From an uncultured Clostridia bacterium (lineage in GTDB: Bacteria > Bacillota > Clostridia > Lachnospirales > Anaerotignaceae), in contig CALCGT010000006.1 of assembly GCA_937901125.1 (NCBI GenBank), positions 1 to 64,000 of the forward strand: a stretch of DNA of 64,000 nucleotides, given 5' to 3'. This document shows, piece after piece, positions 33,475 to 42,915 of this stretch. The notes beneath the pieces are model-generated. The model searched no databases and had not been told where the DNA came from. It saw only the letters and a list, made by a program, of their open reading frames with translations. The position numbers were made by a program, and so were the translations under genes. The stretch's first letter is position 1. Each line of letters starts with the position of its first letter.

Positions 33475-35376
33475 ATGTCATCAGAATATAATGCAAATCA
33501 AATTCAGGTCTTGGAAGGGTTGGAGGCTGTCCGCAAGCGTCCCGGTATGTATATCGGCTCCACCAGCTCCAAAGGTCTGCACCATTTGGTTTATGAAATC
33601 GTAGATAACTCCGTAGACGAAGCTCTGGCGGGCTTTTGTAACGAAATCACCATAAAGATCCACCATGACAATTCCATTTCCGTTATGGATAACGGCCGTG
33701 GGATCCCCGTGGATATCAATGAGCAGAAGGGAATGTCTGCCTTGGAAATGGTATTTACCATCCTCCATGCCGGAGGAAAATTCGGCGGTGGTGGATATAA
33801 GGTTTCCGGTGGTCTGCATGGCGTAGGTGCTTCCGTTGTAAATGCCCTGTCTACGGAATTGACTGTACAGGTACACAGAGATGGCAAGATCCATCAGCAG
33901 AAATACTGCAGAGGTGATGTTGTCAGCCCTCTGACCATCGTAGGGGAAACGGATATCACAGGTACTTACGTCCATTTCCTGCCCGATGATACTATCTTCG
34001 AGGAAACTGTTTTCGATTACGATATCCTGAAACAGCGTTTTCGGGAAACGGCCTTCCTGACAAAGGGGCTGAAAATCAACCTCATCGACCTGAGAGAGGG
34101 AATGGAACAGAGCCACTCCTTCCATTATGAAGGCGGTATCAAGGAATTCGTCAGCTTTTTAAACCAGAGCCGTCAGCCCTTGTATGAAAATATTTTTTAT
34201 GCCACTGGGGAAAAGGACGGCGTGCTGGTGGAAGTGGCTTTCCAGCATAACGATGGCTTTACAGAAAGCATTTTCACCTTCGTAAACAATATCAATACCC
34301 CTGATGGCGGTACCCATCTGGTGGGCTTCAAAGCCGGTCTGACAAAGACATTGAATGATTACGGCAAAAAAATCGGTATCATCAAGGATGCGGATAAAAA
34401 GCTTTCCGGCGAAGATGTGCGGGAAGGCATTACAGCCGTTGTCAGCATTAAGGTGGAAGACCCTCAGTTTGAAGGGCAGACAAAGGCAAAGCTGGGTACC
34501 AGCGAAGCCAAAGCCGCTGTGGAAAGCGTTCTCAGCGAATATCTGACCTATTTCCTGGAGGAAAACCCCAACATCGGCAAAACTATCATCGAAAAGGGGA
34601 TGATGGCTTCCAGGGCCAGAGACGCCGCCAGAAAGGCAAGGGAACTGGTGCGCCGCAAAACAGGTCTGGAAAATACCCGTATGCCTGGGAAACTGACCGA
34701 CTGCACCAGCCGCGACCCTTATGAATGTGAAATCTATATCGTCGAAGGGAATTCCGCCGGCGGTTCTGCCATCAAGGCTCGTGATCCCAAGACCCAGGCT
34801 GTCCTGCCCCTGCGCGGGAAGATTTTGAACGTGGAAAAAGCAAGACTGGACAGAATTTTGAATTCCGAAGAAATCAGAAATATGATCACTGCCTTTGGTA
34901 CGGGCATTTCCGAAGATTTTGATATTGAAAAACTGCGCTATCATAAAATCGTTATCATGACCGATGCCGACGTAGACGGCGCCCATATCCGCACCCTGCT
35001 GCTGACATTCTTCTATCGTTATATGCCCCAGCTGATTGAAGAAGGGAAGGTTTATATCGCCCAGCCCCCTCTCTATCGTGTGGAAAAAAATAAACAGCAT
35101 TATTACGTTTACGATGATATTCAGCTGGAAGAATTGTATCAGGAAATCGGCAGAACCGGCATCAAGGAAGTGCAGCGGTATAAAGGTCTGGGGGAAATGG
35201 ACTTTGACCAGCTGCGGGATACCACGATGGCGGTGGAACATCGTATTTTGAAATTGGTTACCATCGATGATGCAGTGCTGGCAGATCAGATTTTCAGTAT
35301 GCTGATGGGCGATGAAGTAGAGCCCCGTAAGATTTTTATTGAAGAGAACGCACAGTATGCTGAGATGGACTTTTAA
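33475..35376 (+). CDS. gyrB: DNA gyrase subunit B
   Basis: The ATG at 33475 follows AGAGAGGGA. The 633-residue protein has the GHKL ATPase (EIVDNSVDEALAG, MDNGRGIPV, GGLHGVGASVVNALS), the transducer domain and the TOPRIM domain (YIVEGNSAGGSA, MTDADVDGAHIRTLLLTFFY). The end AEMDF is typical. GyrB with GyrA introduces negative supercoils. A 380-bp gap filled with palindromic repeats separates it from gyrA. Confidence 0.98.
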   Translation: MSSEYNANQIQVLEGLEAVRKRPGMYIGSTSSKGLHHLVYEIVDNSVDEALAGFCNEITIKIHHDNSISVMDNGRGIPVDINEQKGMSALEMVFTILHAGGKFGGGGYKVSGGLHGVGASVVNALSTELTVQVHRDGKIHQQKYCRGDVVSPLTIVGETDITGTYVHFLPDDTIFEETVFDYDILKQRFRETAFLTKGLKINLIDLREGMEQSHSFHYEGGIKEFVSFLNQSRQPLYENIFYATGEKDGVLVEVAFQHNDGFTESIFTFVNNINTPDGGTHLVGFKAGLTKTLNDYGKKIGIIKDADKKLSGEDVREGITAVVSIKVEDPQFEGQTKAKLGTSEAKAAVESVLSEYLTYFLEENPNIGKTIIEKGMMASRARDAARKARELVRRKTGLENTRMPGKLTDCTSRDPYECEIYIVEGNSAGGSAIKARDPKTQAVLPLRGKILNVEKARLDRILNSEEIRNMITAFGTGISEDFDIEKLRYHKIVIMTDADVDGAHIRTLLLTFFYRYMPQLIEEGKVYIAQPPLYRVEKNKQHYYVYDDIQLEELYQEIGRTGIKEVQRYKGLGEMDFDQLRDTTMAVEHRILKLVTIDDAVLADQIFSMLMGDEVEPRKIFIEENAQYAEMDF

Positions 35377-35401
35377 GGCGGCGTCCTAAAGGAACGACTT
35401 T

Positions 35402-35535
35402 CGCCAAAATCAGGATTTTGGCGAGGGTGACAGATGTTAAACAGATGAGTTCCGGCGGTGCAGGTACCTTGAAACTCCCTGTTTTCCTCGACGAAAAGCG
35501 CAGTTTCCGCCTGCGGAATCCATTTGGAAAACCAA
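35402..35535. repeat. Type-2 intergenic repeat, copy a
   Basis: This stretch begins with a perfect hairpin (CGCCAAAAT/ATTTTGGCG, 35402-35423). It continues with GAGGGTGACAGA, AAACAGATG, CTTGAAACTCCCTG, TTTTCCTCG, TGCGGAATCCA and TTGGAAAA. The same blocks recur in the same order at 57814-57950. It lies directly after gyrB. Confidence 0.75.
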
Positions 35536-35547
35536 TTCACCGCCCAA

Positions 35548-35734
35548 GATGGGGCGGCAGGCAAAGCCTGCTTTGCGGAGCAAAGTGATGAACATTCGTT
35601 TCCCGAACCCTACTGCGGCTTCTAATATATGAAATTGAAACTTGAATTTCTGAAAGAAATTTAAGTTTCGTATAAAAGTTTAGGTCAAGCCTTTTCAAAG
35701 GCTTGCGGAGTGTGAGGCAGAGCCTCACGGTCTT
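35548..35734. repeat. Modular palindromic intergenic element, copy 5 (partial)
   Basis: Hairpins at 35540-35670 include CCGCCC/GGGCGG and GAAACTTGAATTTC paired with GAAATTTAAGTTTC. Modules D (AAGCCTTTTCAAAGGCTT) and E (GTGAGGCAGAGCCTCAC) with the terminal GGTCTT lie at 35677-35734. The D-E part matches copy 2 almost base for base over about 55 bp. It forms the leader of gyrA. Confidence 0.8.
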
Positions 35735-35758
35735 AAATGGTCTTAAAGAGGTGAACTT

Positions 35759-38224
35759 ATGAGTGACGAAAACAAAGAGATCGACAAAGTTATAACCATA
35801 GATATTAACAAGGAAATGCAGAAATGCTACATCGACTATGCCATGAGCGTTATTGTTGCCCGTGCGCTGCCTGATGTACGAGACGGTTTGAAGCCTGTAC
35901 AGCGGCGTATTCTGTATTCCATGAATGAAATGAATCTGGACCCTAACAAGGGTTATCGAAAATCCGCCCGTATCGTCGGTGATACCATGGGTAAATACCA
36001 TCCCCATGGCGACAGCTCTATTTATCAGGCAATGGTGCGTATGGCGCAGAATTTCTCCATGCGCTATATGCTGGTAGACGGTCACGGGAACTTTGGCTCC
36101 ATCGATGGCTATGGCGCTGCTGCCAGCCGTTATACAGAGGCCAGAATGTCCAAGATCACGGCGGAAATGCTAGCGGATATCGAAAAGGATACCGTTGATT
36201 TCGTGCCCAACTATGATGAGAATGAGAAAGAGCCTACGGTGCTGCCTTCCCGTATCCCCAACCTGCTGGTGAACGGCTCCAGCGGTATCGCCGTTGGTAT
36301 GGCTACCAATATCCCACCTCATAATCTTGGGGAGGTAATTGATGGTATCGTTTGCATGATCGATAACAAGATCGAAGGCAGAGAAACCGATGTGGAAGAA
36401 TTGATGCAGTATATCAAAGGCCCCGACTTCCCCACAGGCGCCAACATCCTTGGGAAAAGCGGCATCCGTGCGGCATATAGAACGGGTCGTGGCAAGATTA
36501 TTGTCCGTTCCACGGCAGAAATCGAGAACCATAACGGCAGAGAACGCATTGTGGTAACAGAAATTCCCTATATGGTTAATAAACTGCGTCTGATTGAAAA
36601 GATTGCAGACTTGGTAAAAGAAAAACGCGTAGAAGGCATCAGCGACCTGTACGATGCCTCCGCCGGAGATGATATCAAAATCATCATCGAAGTAAAGAAA
36701 GACTACAACGCCAACGTGATCCTGAACCAGTTGTATAAATATACATCTTTACAGGAATCCTTTGGGGCAAATATGCTGGCATTGGTTGACGGAAAACCTG
36801 TGGTGCTGAATTTGCAGCAGATGCTGGCGGAATATCTGAAGCACCAGGAAAACGTTGTTACCAGAAGAACCCGTTTTGATCTGGATAAGGCAGAGAAGAG
36901 AGCCCATATTTTGGAAGGTCTGCGAATTGCCATCGATAATATCGATGAAGTTATCCGCATCATCCGCACCAGCTATGATGATGCCAAGGAACGGTTGATG
37001 GCACGCTTTGGTCTGTCCGATGTGCAGGCCCAGGCGATTCTGGAAATGCAGCTGCGCCGTTTGCAGGGGCTGGAAAAAGAAAAGATAGATGCGGAATATG
37101 CGGAACTGCAGAAAAAAATCGCTTACTATAAGACCATTCTGGCAGATGAAAAGCTGCTGTTGGGTGTCATCAAGGATGAAATTTCTGCTATCAAGAATAA
37201 ATATGCCGATGAACGCCGTACCAAACTGATACAGAACCCCGGCGAAATCGATGTGGAAGACCTGATTGACGAGGAAACTTGTGTATTTACTCTGTCCAAC
37301 CTGAATTATGTAAAGCGTACCCCTCTGGATACCTATAAGAGCCAGAACCGCGGTGGCAGAGGCATCATCGGCATGCAGACCAGAGAAGAGGATTATGTAA
37401 AAGACCTGTTCCTGGCATCTACTCATGATACACTGCTGTTCTTTACCAGCCGCGGCAAGGTTTACCGTATGAAGGGCTATGAAATCCCCGAAGCAGGCAG
37501 AACCGCCCGTGGCATTGCCATCGTCAACCTGCTGGAGATCAGCCCCGATGAAAAGATTATGGCGGTGATCCCTGCAAATGAATTCAGGGAAGACCAGTAT
37601 CTGGTGATGATCACAAAACAGGGTCTGGTGAAGAAAACAGATATGACCAGCTTTGCCAATATCCGCAAGAGCGGCTTGATCGCGCTGAATCTCAGAGAAG
37701 AGGATGACCTGATCTCTGTGATGACAACAGACGGCAAGGATGAAATTTTCGTTGCCACACGGGGCGGCATGGGCATCAAGTTCTCTGAACAGGATGTACG
37801 TCCCATGGGCAGAACGGCAACAGGCGTGAAGGCCATTACGCTGAAAGAAGAGGATTATGTGGTTTCCGCCGGCAAGATTGACCCCAATGCCCAGATTCTG
37901 AATGTAACGGAAAAGGGCTTCGGCAAACGAACCAATGTGGAACAGTTCAACCTGCAGTATAGAGGCGGCAAGGGCTTGAAGATTCACCAGCTGACGGAAA
38001 AAACAGGCCAGCTGGCAGGGGTACTGATGATCGGCGAAAATGAAGAATTGATGCTGATTACTTCCGAAGGCGTCATCATTCGTCTCCGCGGCAGAGAGAT
38101 TTCCTCCATTGGCAGAGTTTCCCAGGGCGTGAAGCTGATGAATCTGGATGAAGGCGTGACCGTCGTGGGCATCGCCAAAATCTCCGAAGAAGATATTGAA
38201 GAAGAAACGGAAGAAACGGTGTAA
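35759..38224 (+). CDS. gyrA: DNA gyrase subunit A
   Basis: The 821-residue protein has the winged-helix breakage domain with the active tyrosine Y125 (AASRYTEARM), the long coiled-coil, and a C-terminal beta-pinwheel with the GyrA box QNRGGRG that distinguishes it from ParC. AAGAGGTGAA precedes the ATG. The quinolone region reads GDSSIYQ: the key serine is S86, but the position equal to Escherichia coli Asp87 is Q90 instead of an acid. It probably shares the gyrB transcript, though the repeat-filled gap could contain signals. Confidence 0.98.
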   Translation: MSDENKEIDKVITIDINKEMQKCYIDYAMSVIVARALPDVRDGLKPVQRRILYSMNEMNLDPNKGYRKSARIVGDTMGKYHPHGDSSIYQAMVRMAQNFSMRYMLVDGHGNFGSIDGYGAAASRYTEARMSKITAEMLADIEKDTVDFVPNYDENEKEPTVLPSRIPNLLVNGSSGIAVGMATNIPPHNLGEVIDGIVCMIDNKIEGRETDVEELMQYIKGPDFPTGANILGKSGIRAAYRTGRGKIIVRSTAEIENHNGRERIVVTEIPYMVNKLRLIEKIADLVKEKRVEGISDLYDASAGDDIKIIIEVKKDYNANVILNQLYKYTSLQESFGANMLALVDGKPVVLNLQQMLAEYLKHQENVVTRRTRFDLDKAEKRAHILEGLRIAIDNIDEVIRIIRTSYDDAKERLMARFGLSDVQAQAILEMQLRRLQGLEKEKIDAEYAELQKKIAYYKTILADEKLLLGVIKDEISAIKNKYADERRTKLIQNPGEIDVEDLIDEETCVFTLSNLNYVKRTPLDTYKSQNRGGRGIIGMQTREEDYVKDLFLASTHDTLLFFTSRGKVYRMKGYEIPEAGRTARGIAIVNLLEISPDEKIMAVIPANEFREDQYLVMITKQGLVKKTDMTSFANIRKSGLIALNLREEDDLISVMTTDGKDEIFVATRGGMGIKFSEQDVRPMGRTATGVKAITLKEEDYVVSAGKIDPNAQILNVTEKGFGKRTNVEQFNLQYRGGKGLKIHQLTEKTGQLAGVLMIGENEELMLITSEGVIIRLRGREISSIGRVSQGVKLMNLDEGVTVVGIAKISEEDIEEETEETV

Positions 38225-38227
38225 TAT

Positions 38228-38262
38228 AAAAGAACCCCGACCATCGTCGGGGTTCTTTATGG
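38228..38262 (+). terminator. Terminator of gyrA
   Basis: AAAGAACCCCGAC pairs with GTCGGGGTTCTTT around a CATC loop. Confidence 0.9.
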
Positions 38263-38313
38263 GAAAAATTATGCTACACTAAAGATAGTATTTACTGGGA
38301 AGGAGGAATGACC

Positions 38314-39027
38314 ATGCGGCGGCGCGTCTATGAAATGATCGAAAAGGGGGAGCCTGACGATAAACTCAGTCTCAATTATGACCGTTTTATGATTTTTTTC
38401 ATTTTGGTGAGTATTTTTCCTCTTTGCTTCAAGGATACCAGCCATCCCTCCTTTTTTTGGATGGATAGGATAACGGTTGTGATTTTTATTGTGGACTATA
38501 TCCTGCGTTGGAGCACGGCAGATTTTAAATTGAAGGGGAAAAACGCCTTTTTGGAATATCCCTTCACCTTCTTTGCAATTGTAGATTTGGTTGCAATTTT
38601 ATCTTCCCTGACCCCTCTGGATTCTACATTAAAGGCAATTCGTATCCTGCGTCTGCCAAAGTGTATGAAGCCCTTGAAGATTCTGCGCTATTCCAAGGGG
38701 TTTCACCTGATGACACTGGTTCTTCATAAGGAAAGGGATAATCTTCTAACGGTCTGCTATTTTGTTATTGGTTATATCTTCTTATCTGCTTTGGTGATGT
38801 TTCAGGTGGAGCCGGATACCTTCAAAACCTTTTTGGATGCCATCTATTGGTCTGCCATCACCCTGATGACGGTGGGCTATGGGGATATCCACCCAGTGAC
38901 GGATATCGGCAAGATCGTTGCCATCCTTTCCTCTTTTCTGGGGATCGCCGTATTTGCCTTGCCCACGGGTATCATCACGGCAGGCTATCTGGCAGAGCTG
39001 GAACCAAAACGAAGAAGAAAAGATTAA
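38314..39027 (+). CDS. Voltage-gated-type potassium channel
   Basis: The ATG at 38314 has GGAGG seven bases upstream. The 237-residue protein has six membrane segments: four forming a voltage-sensor-like domain, with an S4-like run (LKAIRILRLPKCMKPLKILR), then a pore with the selectivity filter TVGYGD (TLMTVGYGDIHP). This is the Kv/KvAP layout with short termini and no cytoplasmic RCK domain. It stands as a single gene between two terminators. Ion selectivity for K+ is firm from the filter; gating is inferred. Confidence 0.92.
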   Translation: MRRRVYEMIEKGEPDDKLSLNYDRFMIFFILVSIFPLCFKDTSHPSFFWMDRITVVIFIVDYILRWSTADFKLKGKNAFLEYPFTFFAIVDLVAILSSLTPLDSTLKAIRILRLPKCMKPLKILRYSKGFHLMTLVLHKERDNLLTVCYFVIGYIFLSALVMFQVEPDTFKTFLDAIYWSAITLMTVGYGDIHPVTDIGKIVAILSSFLGIAVFALPTGIITAGYLAELEPKRRRKD

Positions 39028-39029
39028 AT

Positions 39030-39061
39030 TTACCCTCTGTTTTTACGGAGGGTTTTTTTGT
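39030..39061 (+). terminator. Terminator of the potassium channel gene
   Basis: ACCCTC and GAGGGT flank a short loop and are followed by seven Ts. Confidence 0.75.
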
Positions 39062-39123
39062 TTTGTTTTTTGTGCTAAACTGAAAAAAGCACTGTGCGAA
39101 AAATCCAAAAGGATGTGAAAAGA

Positions 39124-40251
39124 ATGGAAAAAACAGCTTTGACCTATCTTTGCCCCGATTGCATGGCCTATCTGCGCTATAACGGGAAAGAGGATAAATG
39201 GGTCTGCGATTACTGCGAAGGCAAATTCACCATGGAGGAGTTGGAGCAGAGAGGTGCCAAGACCAAAGAGGATGATTACCAGATTCGCCCCAGAGCCGAG
39301 GCGGAGGAAGATACTGCCCATGTGGCCTATCATTATGAAGAAAATATCCCCCAGCCGGAAGAGGATCTCAGCCATATGCGGGCGTATCTCTGTCCTTCCT
39401 GCGGCGGGGAGATCGTTACCGATGATGTGACAGCAGCCACCTTCTGTGTATTCTGCGGCAATCCCACCATTTTGCCAAAACAGTTGGAAGGGGAATATCG
39501 CCCTGTGGCAATCCTACCCTTTGGAACGGATAAAAAAGATGCCCAGAAAGCTTTTTTGGAACTGTGCAAGGGGAAAAAGCTCCTACCAAAGGGATACACC
39601 AGTCAGCAGAGACTGGAAAAGATCACCGGGGTCTATGTGCCTTTCTGGCTTTTCGACTGTAAGGCGGATTTTGATTACCATGCCACTGGGGAAAATGTGA
39701 CCACATGGACGGATACCCGTTTTGTCTATACAAAAACCGACCTGTATCATATCCATCGGGCAGGGCGCATGGAATTTGAAAACATCCCTTTGGATGCTTC
39801 GGAAAAAATGCGGGATGACCTGATGGATGCTTTGGAGCCTTTTCATCTGGAAAAGAAAAAGCCCTTTGATATGAGCTATCTGAGTGGGTTTCTGGCCGAA
39901 AAATATACATACGAACCAAAGGATTTATATGACAGAATGACTTCCCGTATCACCCCTGGCGTGGAACACAAAGCGGCGGAAGAGGGCAGAGGCTATCAGC
40001 GGGTCTATGGGGTAAAATGCCATACGGATTTTTCCTCTGACCAACAGACCTATATGCTGCTGCCTGTCTGGATGCTGGTGAGCAAATATCAGGGAAAGGA
40101 TTATCTTTTTGCCATGAACGGACAGACGGGGAAGATCGTGGGGGAATTGCCCCTCAGCGGCGGGCAGACGGCAAAATGGTTCTGCATTATCTTCCTGATC
40201 TGCTTCCTGATTTCCGGCATCATCGCATTTGTGGCAGGAGGTGTGTTCTGA
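39124..40251 (+). CDS. Zinc-ribbon membrane-anchored protein (TFIIB-type ribbon)
   Basis: The start MEKTALTYLCPDC at 39124 has AAAGGA upstream. The 375-residue protein has two zinc ribbons (CPDC...CDYC near residues 9-32 and CPSC...CVFC near 91-112), a middle domain with VYVPFWLFDC and YRVYGV-like strands, and one C-terminal membrane segment (FCIIFLICFLISGIIAFVAG). Proteins of this type are widespread in Bacillota and often sit next to a TPM-domain gene, as here with a 1-base overlap. The pair probably works together at the membrane; its function is not known. Confidence 0.85.
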   Translation: MEKTALTYLCPDCMAYLRYNGKEDKWVCDYCEGKFTMEELEQRGAKTKEDDYQIRPRAEAEEDTAHVAYHYEENIPQPEEDLSHMRAYLCPSCGGEIVTDDVTAATFCVFCGNPTILPKQLEGEYRPVAILPFGTDKKDAQKAFLELCKGKKLLPKGYTSQQRLEKITGVYVPFWLFDCKADFDYHATGENVTTWTDTRFVYTKTDLYHIHRAGRMEFENIPLDASEKMRDDLMDALEPFHLEKKKPFDMSYLSGFLAEKYTYEPKDLYDRMTSRITPGVEHKAAEEGRGYQRVYGVKCHTDFSSDQQTYMLLPVWMLVSKYQGKDYLFAMNGQTGKIVGELPLSGGQTAKWFCIIFLICFLISGIIAFVAGGVF

Positions 40252-41111
40252 TGCAGAAAAAATGGATTGGGATTTTCACATTGCTTTGCATGCTCCTTTC
40301 CTTTGTGCCTGCCCTTGGGGAAGAAAGCCGTGTGTTCGATAATGCAGACCTGTTGACGGAAGGGGAAGAAGCCGATCTGCAGGCCATGTGCCAAGGGGTA
40401 CAGCAGGATTGGGGGCTGGATTTGGCTTATCTGACTACCTATGACACAAAGGGCATGTCCGTCCGGGAATATGGTGCTGATGTTTATATGGAAAAGAATC
40501 TTGGCATTGGCGAGGACTATAGCGGTATCATTTTTGTGATGGATATGGGCAGCAGAGAAGCCCAGATTGTCACCTGCGGCAAGGCCATTGATATTTTCAC
40601 CGATTATTATATTGAAGCCATTTGGGAAGAAATACAGGGCTATCTTTCCGACGGAGATTTTTTCGGAGGCATGGTGACCCTGCGGGATAATATCAACTAT
40701 TACTGCGGGGAATATAAAGCATATCAGGAGAACCCTGATGCCTATGTTTCCCCCTATCAGAAGGAATCAGATTCCTTCCTTTCCCAATATCAGGTATCCC
40801 AAAAGAGTAGGGCATGGATGTTTGTAGGGATAGCGGCACTGTTTTCCCTGGTGGTGGCAGGGATCGGCGTGGCAGGCATGCGGAAGTCCAGCCAAACCAT
40901 CCGTCCCTTTACCGATGGGCGGGCCTATCTGAAGGAAAACGGATACCACCTGCGGATCAACCAGGATACTTTTGCCAATACCCATACGACCATGATGCCA
41001 ATACCCAGGGATGACGATATCCACCATCACAGCGGCGGCAGCTGGGGCGGCGGCTCCTCAACTTTTTCCAGCGGTGGCAGAAGCTTTGGCGGCGGCGGTG
41101 GAAAGTTTTAA
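40251..41111 (+). CDS. TPM-domain membrane protein (YgcG family)
   Basis: The ATG overlaps the preceding stop (TGATG) and has AGGAGG upstream. The 286-residue protein has a signal peptide (IFTLLCMLLSFVPALG), a TPM_phosphatase domain (RVFDNADLLTEGEEADLQAM, then GIIFVMDMGSREAQI), a membrane segment near 205-225 and a glycine/serine-rich tail (SSGGRSFGGGGGKF). The TPM domain faces outside. Plant TPM proteins aid photosystem II repair, but the bacterial role is not settled. It is coupled to the zinc-ribbon gene. Confidence 0.88.
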   Translation: MQKKWIGIFTLLCMLLSFVPALGEESRVFDNADLLTEGEEADLQAMCQGVQQDWGLDLAYLTTYDTKGMSVREYGADVYMEKNLGIGEDYSGIIFVMDMGSREAQIVTCGKAIDIFTDYYIEAIWEEIQGYLSDGDFFGGMVTLRDNINYYCGEYKAYQENPDAYVSPYQKESDSFLSQYQVSQKSRAWMFVGIAALFSLVVAGIGVAGMRKSSQTIRPFTDGRAYLKENGYHLRINQDTFANTHTTMMPIPRDDDIHHHSGGSWGGGSSTFSSGGRSFGGGGGKF

Positions 41112-41197
41112 ATTCAAACGATTTCGATTGACTTTCGGTTTACAGAATGATACAATCAAAAACAGAGTTATAAAATCTATAAATTGAGGTGTTTAGA

Positions 41198-41542
41198 ATG
41201 TACTTATTTCCTGCTGAAGGTATTTTAGAGACTATTTTATCCTATGGACAGGTGCTCTCTCTTTTTCTGGTATTCGTAATTTTGGAGGGTGTGATTTCTG
41301 CGAAAACGGTTTCTCCTTGGCCCGGTCTGGTATTTGCCTTTGGCATGGTGGCGTTTTCAGCCTTATTGGGCTTCCTGTTCCATGATATCTCCTTCTTCTG
41401 GTATATGATGATTCCTACAGCTCTTTGCTTTATTGCTTATTTCATTACCAGATGGAATCGGCGAAAAAATATCAAAAAGGGTCTGCATTATAATGAAGAT
41501 GGTCTGATCGAAGAAGAAATGAAGGATATGGAACGAAATTGA
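41198..41542 (+). CDS. Small three-pass membrane protein of unknown function
   Basis: An ATTGAGGTG site precedes the ATG at 41198. The 114-residue product has three hydrophobic segments (VLSLFLVFVILEGVI, GLVFAFGMVAFSALLGFLF, MMIPTALCFIAYFI) and a charged C-terminal tail. A strong terminator follows. No family is recognised. Confidence 0.75.
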   Translation: MYLFPAEGILETILSYGQVLSLFLVFVILEGVISAKTVSPWPGLVFAFGMVAFSALLGFLFHDISFFWYMMIPTALCFIAYFITRWNRRKNIKKGLHYNEDGLIEEEMKDMERN

Positions 41543-41556
41543 GAAAAATACAGAAA

Positions 41557-41594
41557 GCCTTGAACTTAGGAAAGTTCAGGGCTTTTTCTTTTCC
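41557..41594 (+). terminator. Terminator
   Basis: AGCCTTGAACTT pairs with AAGTTCAGGGCT around a short loop and is followed by a T-rich run. Confidence 0.85.
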
Positions 41595-41654
41595 TATATA
41601 TATGGTATACTTTCTCATAGATATATTTGTTTTTATCTGAAGGAGGGGAGAAAG

Positions 41655-42833
41655 ATGAAAAGAAAACTGGCATTGCTTCTTGGGGTAGTACTACTGTTTT
41701 CCGCCTGCGGCAAAAGTGAACCTACTTTCACCGCCACGGCAGGGAAAGCAGAGCCCATCATCAAGACTGTGAAGTTGGCAGTGGTAGGGGATATCATGGT
41801 ACACGATTATCAGTATAATGAAGCCTATGACCCTGCCACGGGGGCATATGATTTTATGCACAATTTTCAGGATGTGAAGAAATATTTCGCAGGAAATGAC
41901 CTAGTCATGGGCAATCTGGAGCTGACCTTCGGCGGTCCCGACCGTCCTTATTCTTCTTTCCCCTGCTTCAATACGCCGGACAGCTTTTTGGATGCGGTGA
42001 AGGATGCGGGCTTTCATCTGCTGACGACTGCCAATAACCACTGCATGGATACGGGGCAGGCAGGACTCATTCGCACCTTGGACAAGCTGGATGAAGCCGG
42101 CATTCAGCATTTTGGCACCTACCGTTCTCAGGAGGAACGGGATACAATCCTCTATCAGAATGTGAATGGCATCCGTTTTGCTTTTCTTTCCTATACCTAT
42201 GGCACCAACGGCATTCCTGTACCAGAGGATTATCTGGTGAACCTGATTGATGCCGATGGGATGGTTGCTGATATCAAGGAAGCCAGAAAAAATGCAGATG
42301 TGGTGGTGGTGATGCCCCACATGGGCAATGAATATGAGACTTATCCCAGGGATATTTTCGTGGAATTGGCAAATCTGATGTTTGATGCAGGGGCAGATAT
42401 CATCCTCGCCAGCCACCCTCATGTACTGCAGAAGATGGAATATCGCACCCTTGACCATGGCGATGGCGCCCATGATGGATTCATTATTTATTCCCTTGGA
42501 AACTTCCTATCTTCTCAGACAACACCGCCCAGAAATGCTTCTATCATTTTACATTTGACAGTGGAACAGATCGGCGATGAATCGCCTTCTGTGAAAGAAG
42601 TTTCCTTTGTGCCCATTTGGACTCAGTTCAGAAATGCACAAAATGAAGATGAATTTGTGGTACGCAGTGTCTATGAAAGGCTGAGTTTATCGCAATCTGA
42701 AAAGGATGCCCAGATTAGAAGGAAGGATCAGACCCGCCTGGAAGAGATCCATAAAGAGACTGCATGCTTCCTTTTGGGAAGGGATATCCCCCTTTCGGAA
42801 ATACAAGAAGAGTATATTTTCCCGAAACAATAA
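41655..42833 (+). CDS. CapA family lipoprotein (poly-gamma-glutamate-type metallophosphatase)
   Basis: The 392-residue protein has a lipoprotein signal (LALLLGVVLLFSAC) and the CapA metallophosphatase motifs in order: VGDIMVHD, GNLELTF, TTANNHCMDTG, VMPHMGNEYE, ASHPHVLQ and YSLGNF. CapA proteins take part in capsule or poly-gamma-glutamate export, and some act as phosphatases outside the cell. No capB, capC or ligase genes are nearby, so a capsule role is uncertain. AAGGAGGGG precedes the ATG. Confidence 0.92.
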   Translation: MKRKLALLLGVVLLFSACGKSEPTFTATAGKAEPIIKTVKLAVVGDIMVHDYQYNEAYDPATGAYDFMHNFQDVKKYFAGNDLVMGNLELTFGGPDRPYSSFPCFNTPDSFLDAVKDAGFHLLTTANNHCMDTGQAGLIRTLDKLDEAGIQHFGTYRSQEERDTILYQNVNGIRFAFLSYTYGTNGIPVPEDYLVNLIDADGMVADIKEARKNADVVVVMPHMGNEYETYPRDIFVELANLMFDAGADIILASHPHVLQKMEYRTLDHGDGAHDGFIIYSLGNFLSSQTTPPRNASIILHLTVEQIGDESPSVKEVSFVPIWTQFRNAQNEDEFVVRSVYERLSLSQSEKDAQIRRKDQTRLEEIHKETACFLLGRDIPLSEIQEEYIFPKQ

Positions 42834-42915
42834 AATTTTCTCTTGTCATGCAAGAAAAGTTGTGATACGATATTGTATGTATAAAAATACAAAAGATAAA
42901 GAGAGGAATCCTATC

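Noticed and set aside
36749..37987. A 412-codon open frame on the minus strand opposite gyrA
   Set aside because: Shadow of gyrA with no start signal; gyrA itself matches its family along the full length.
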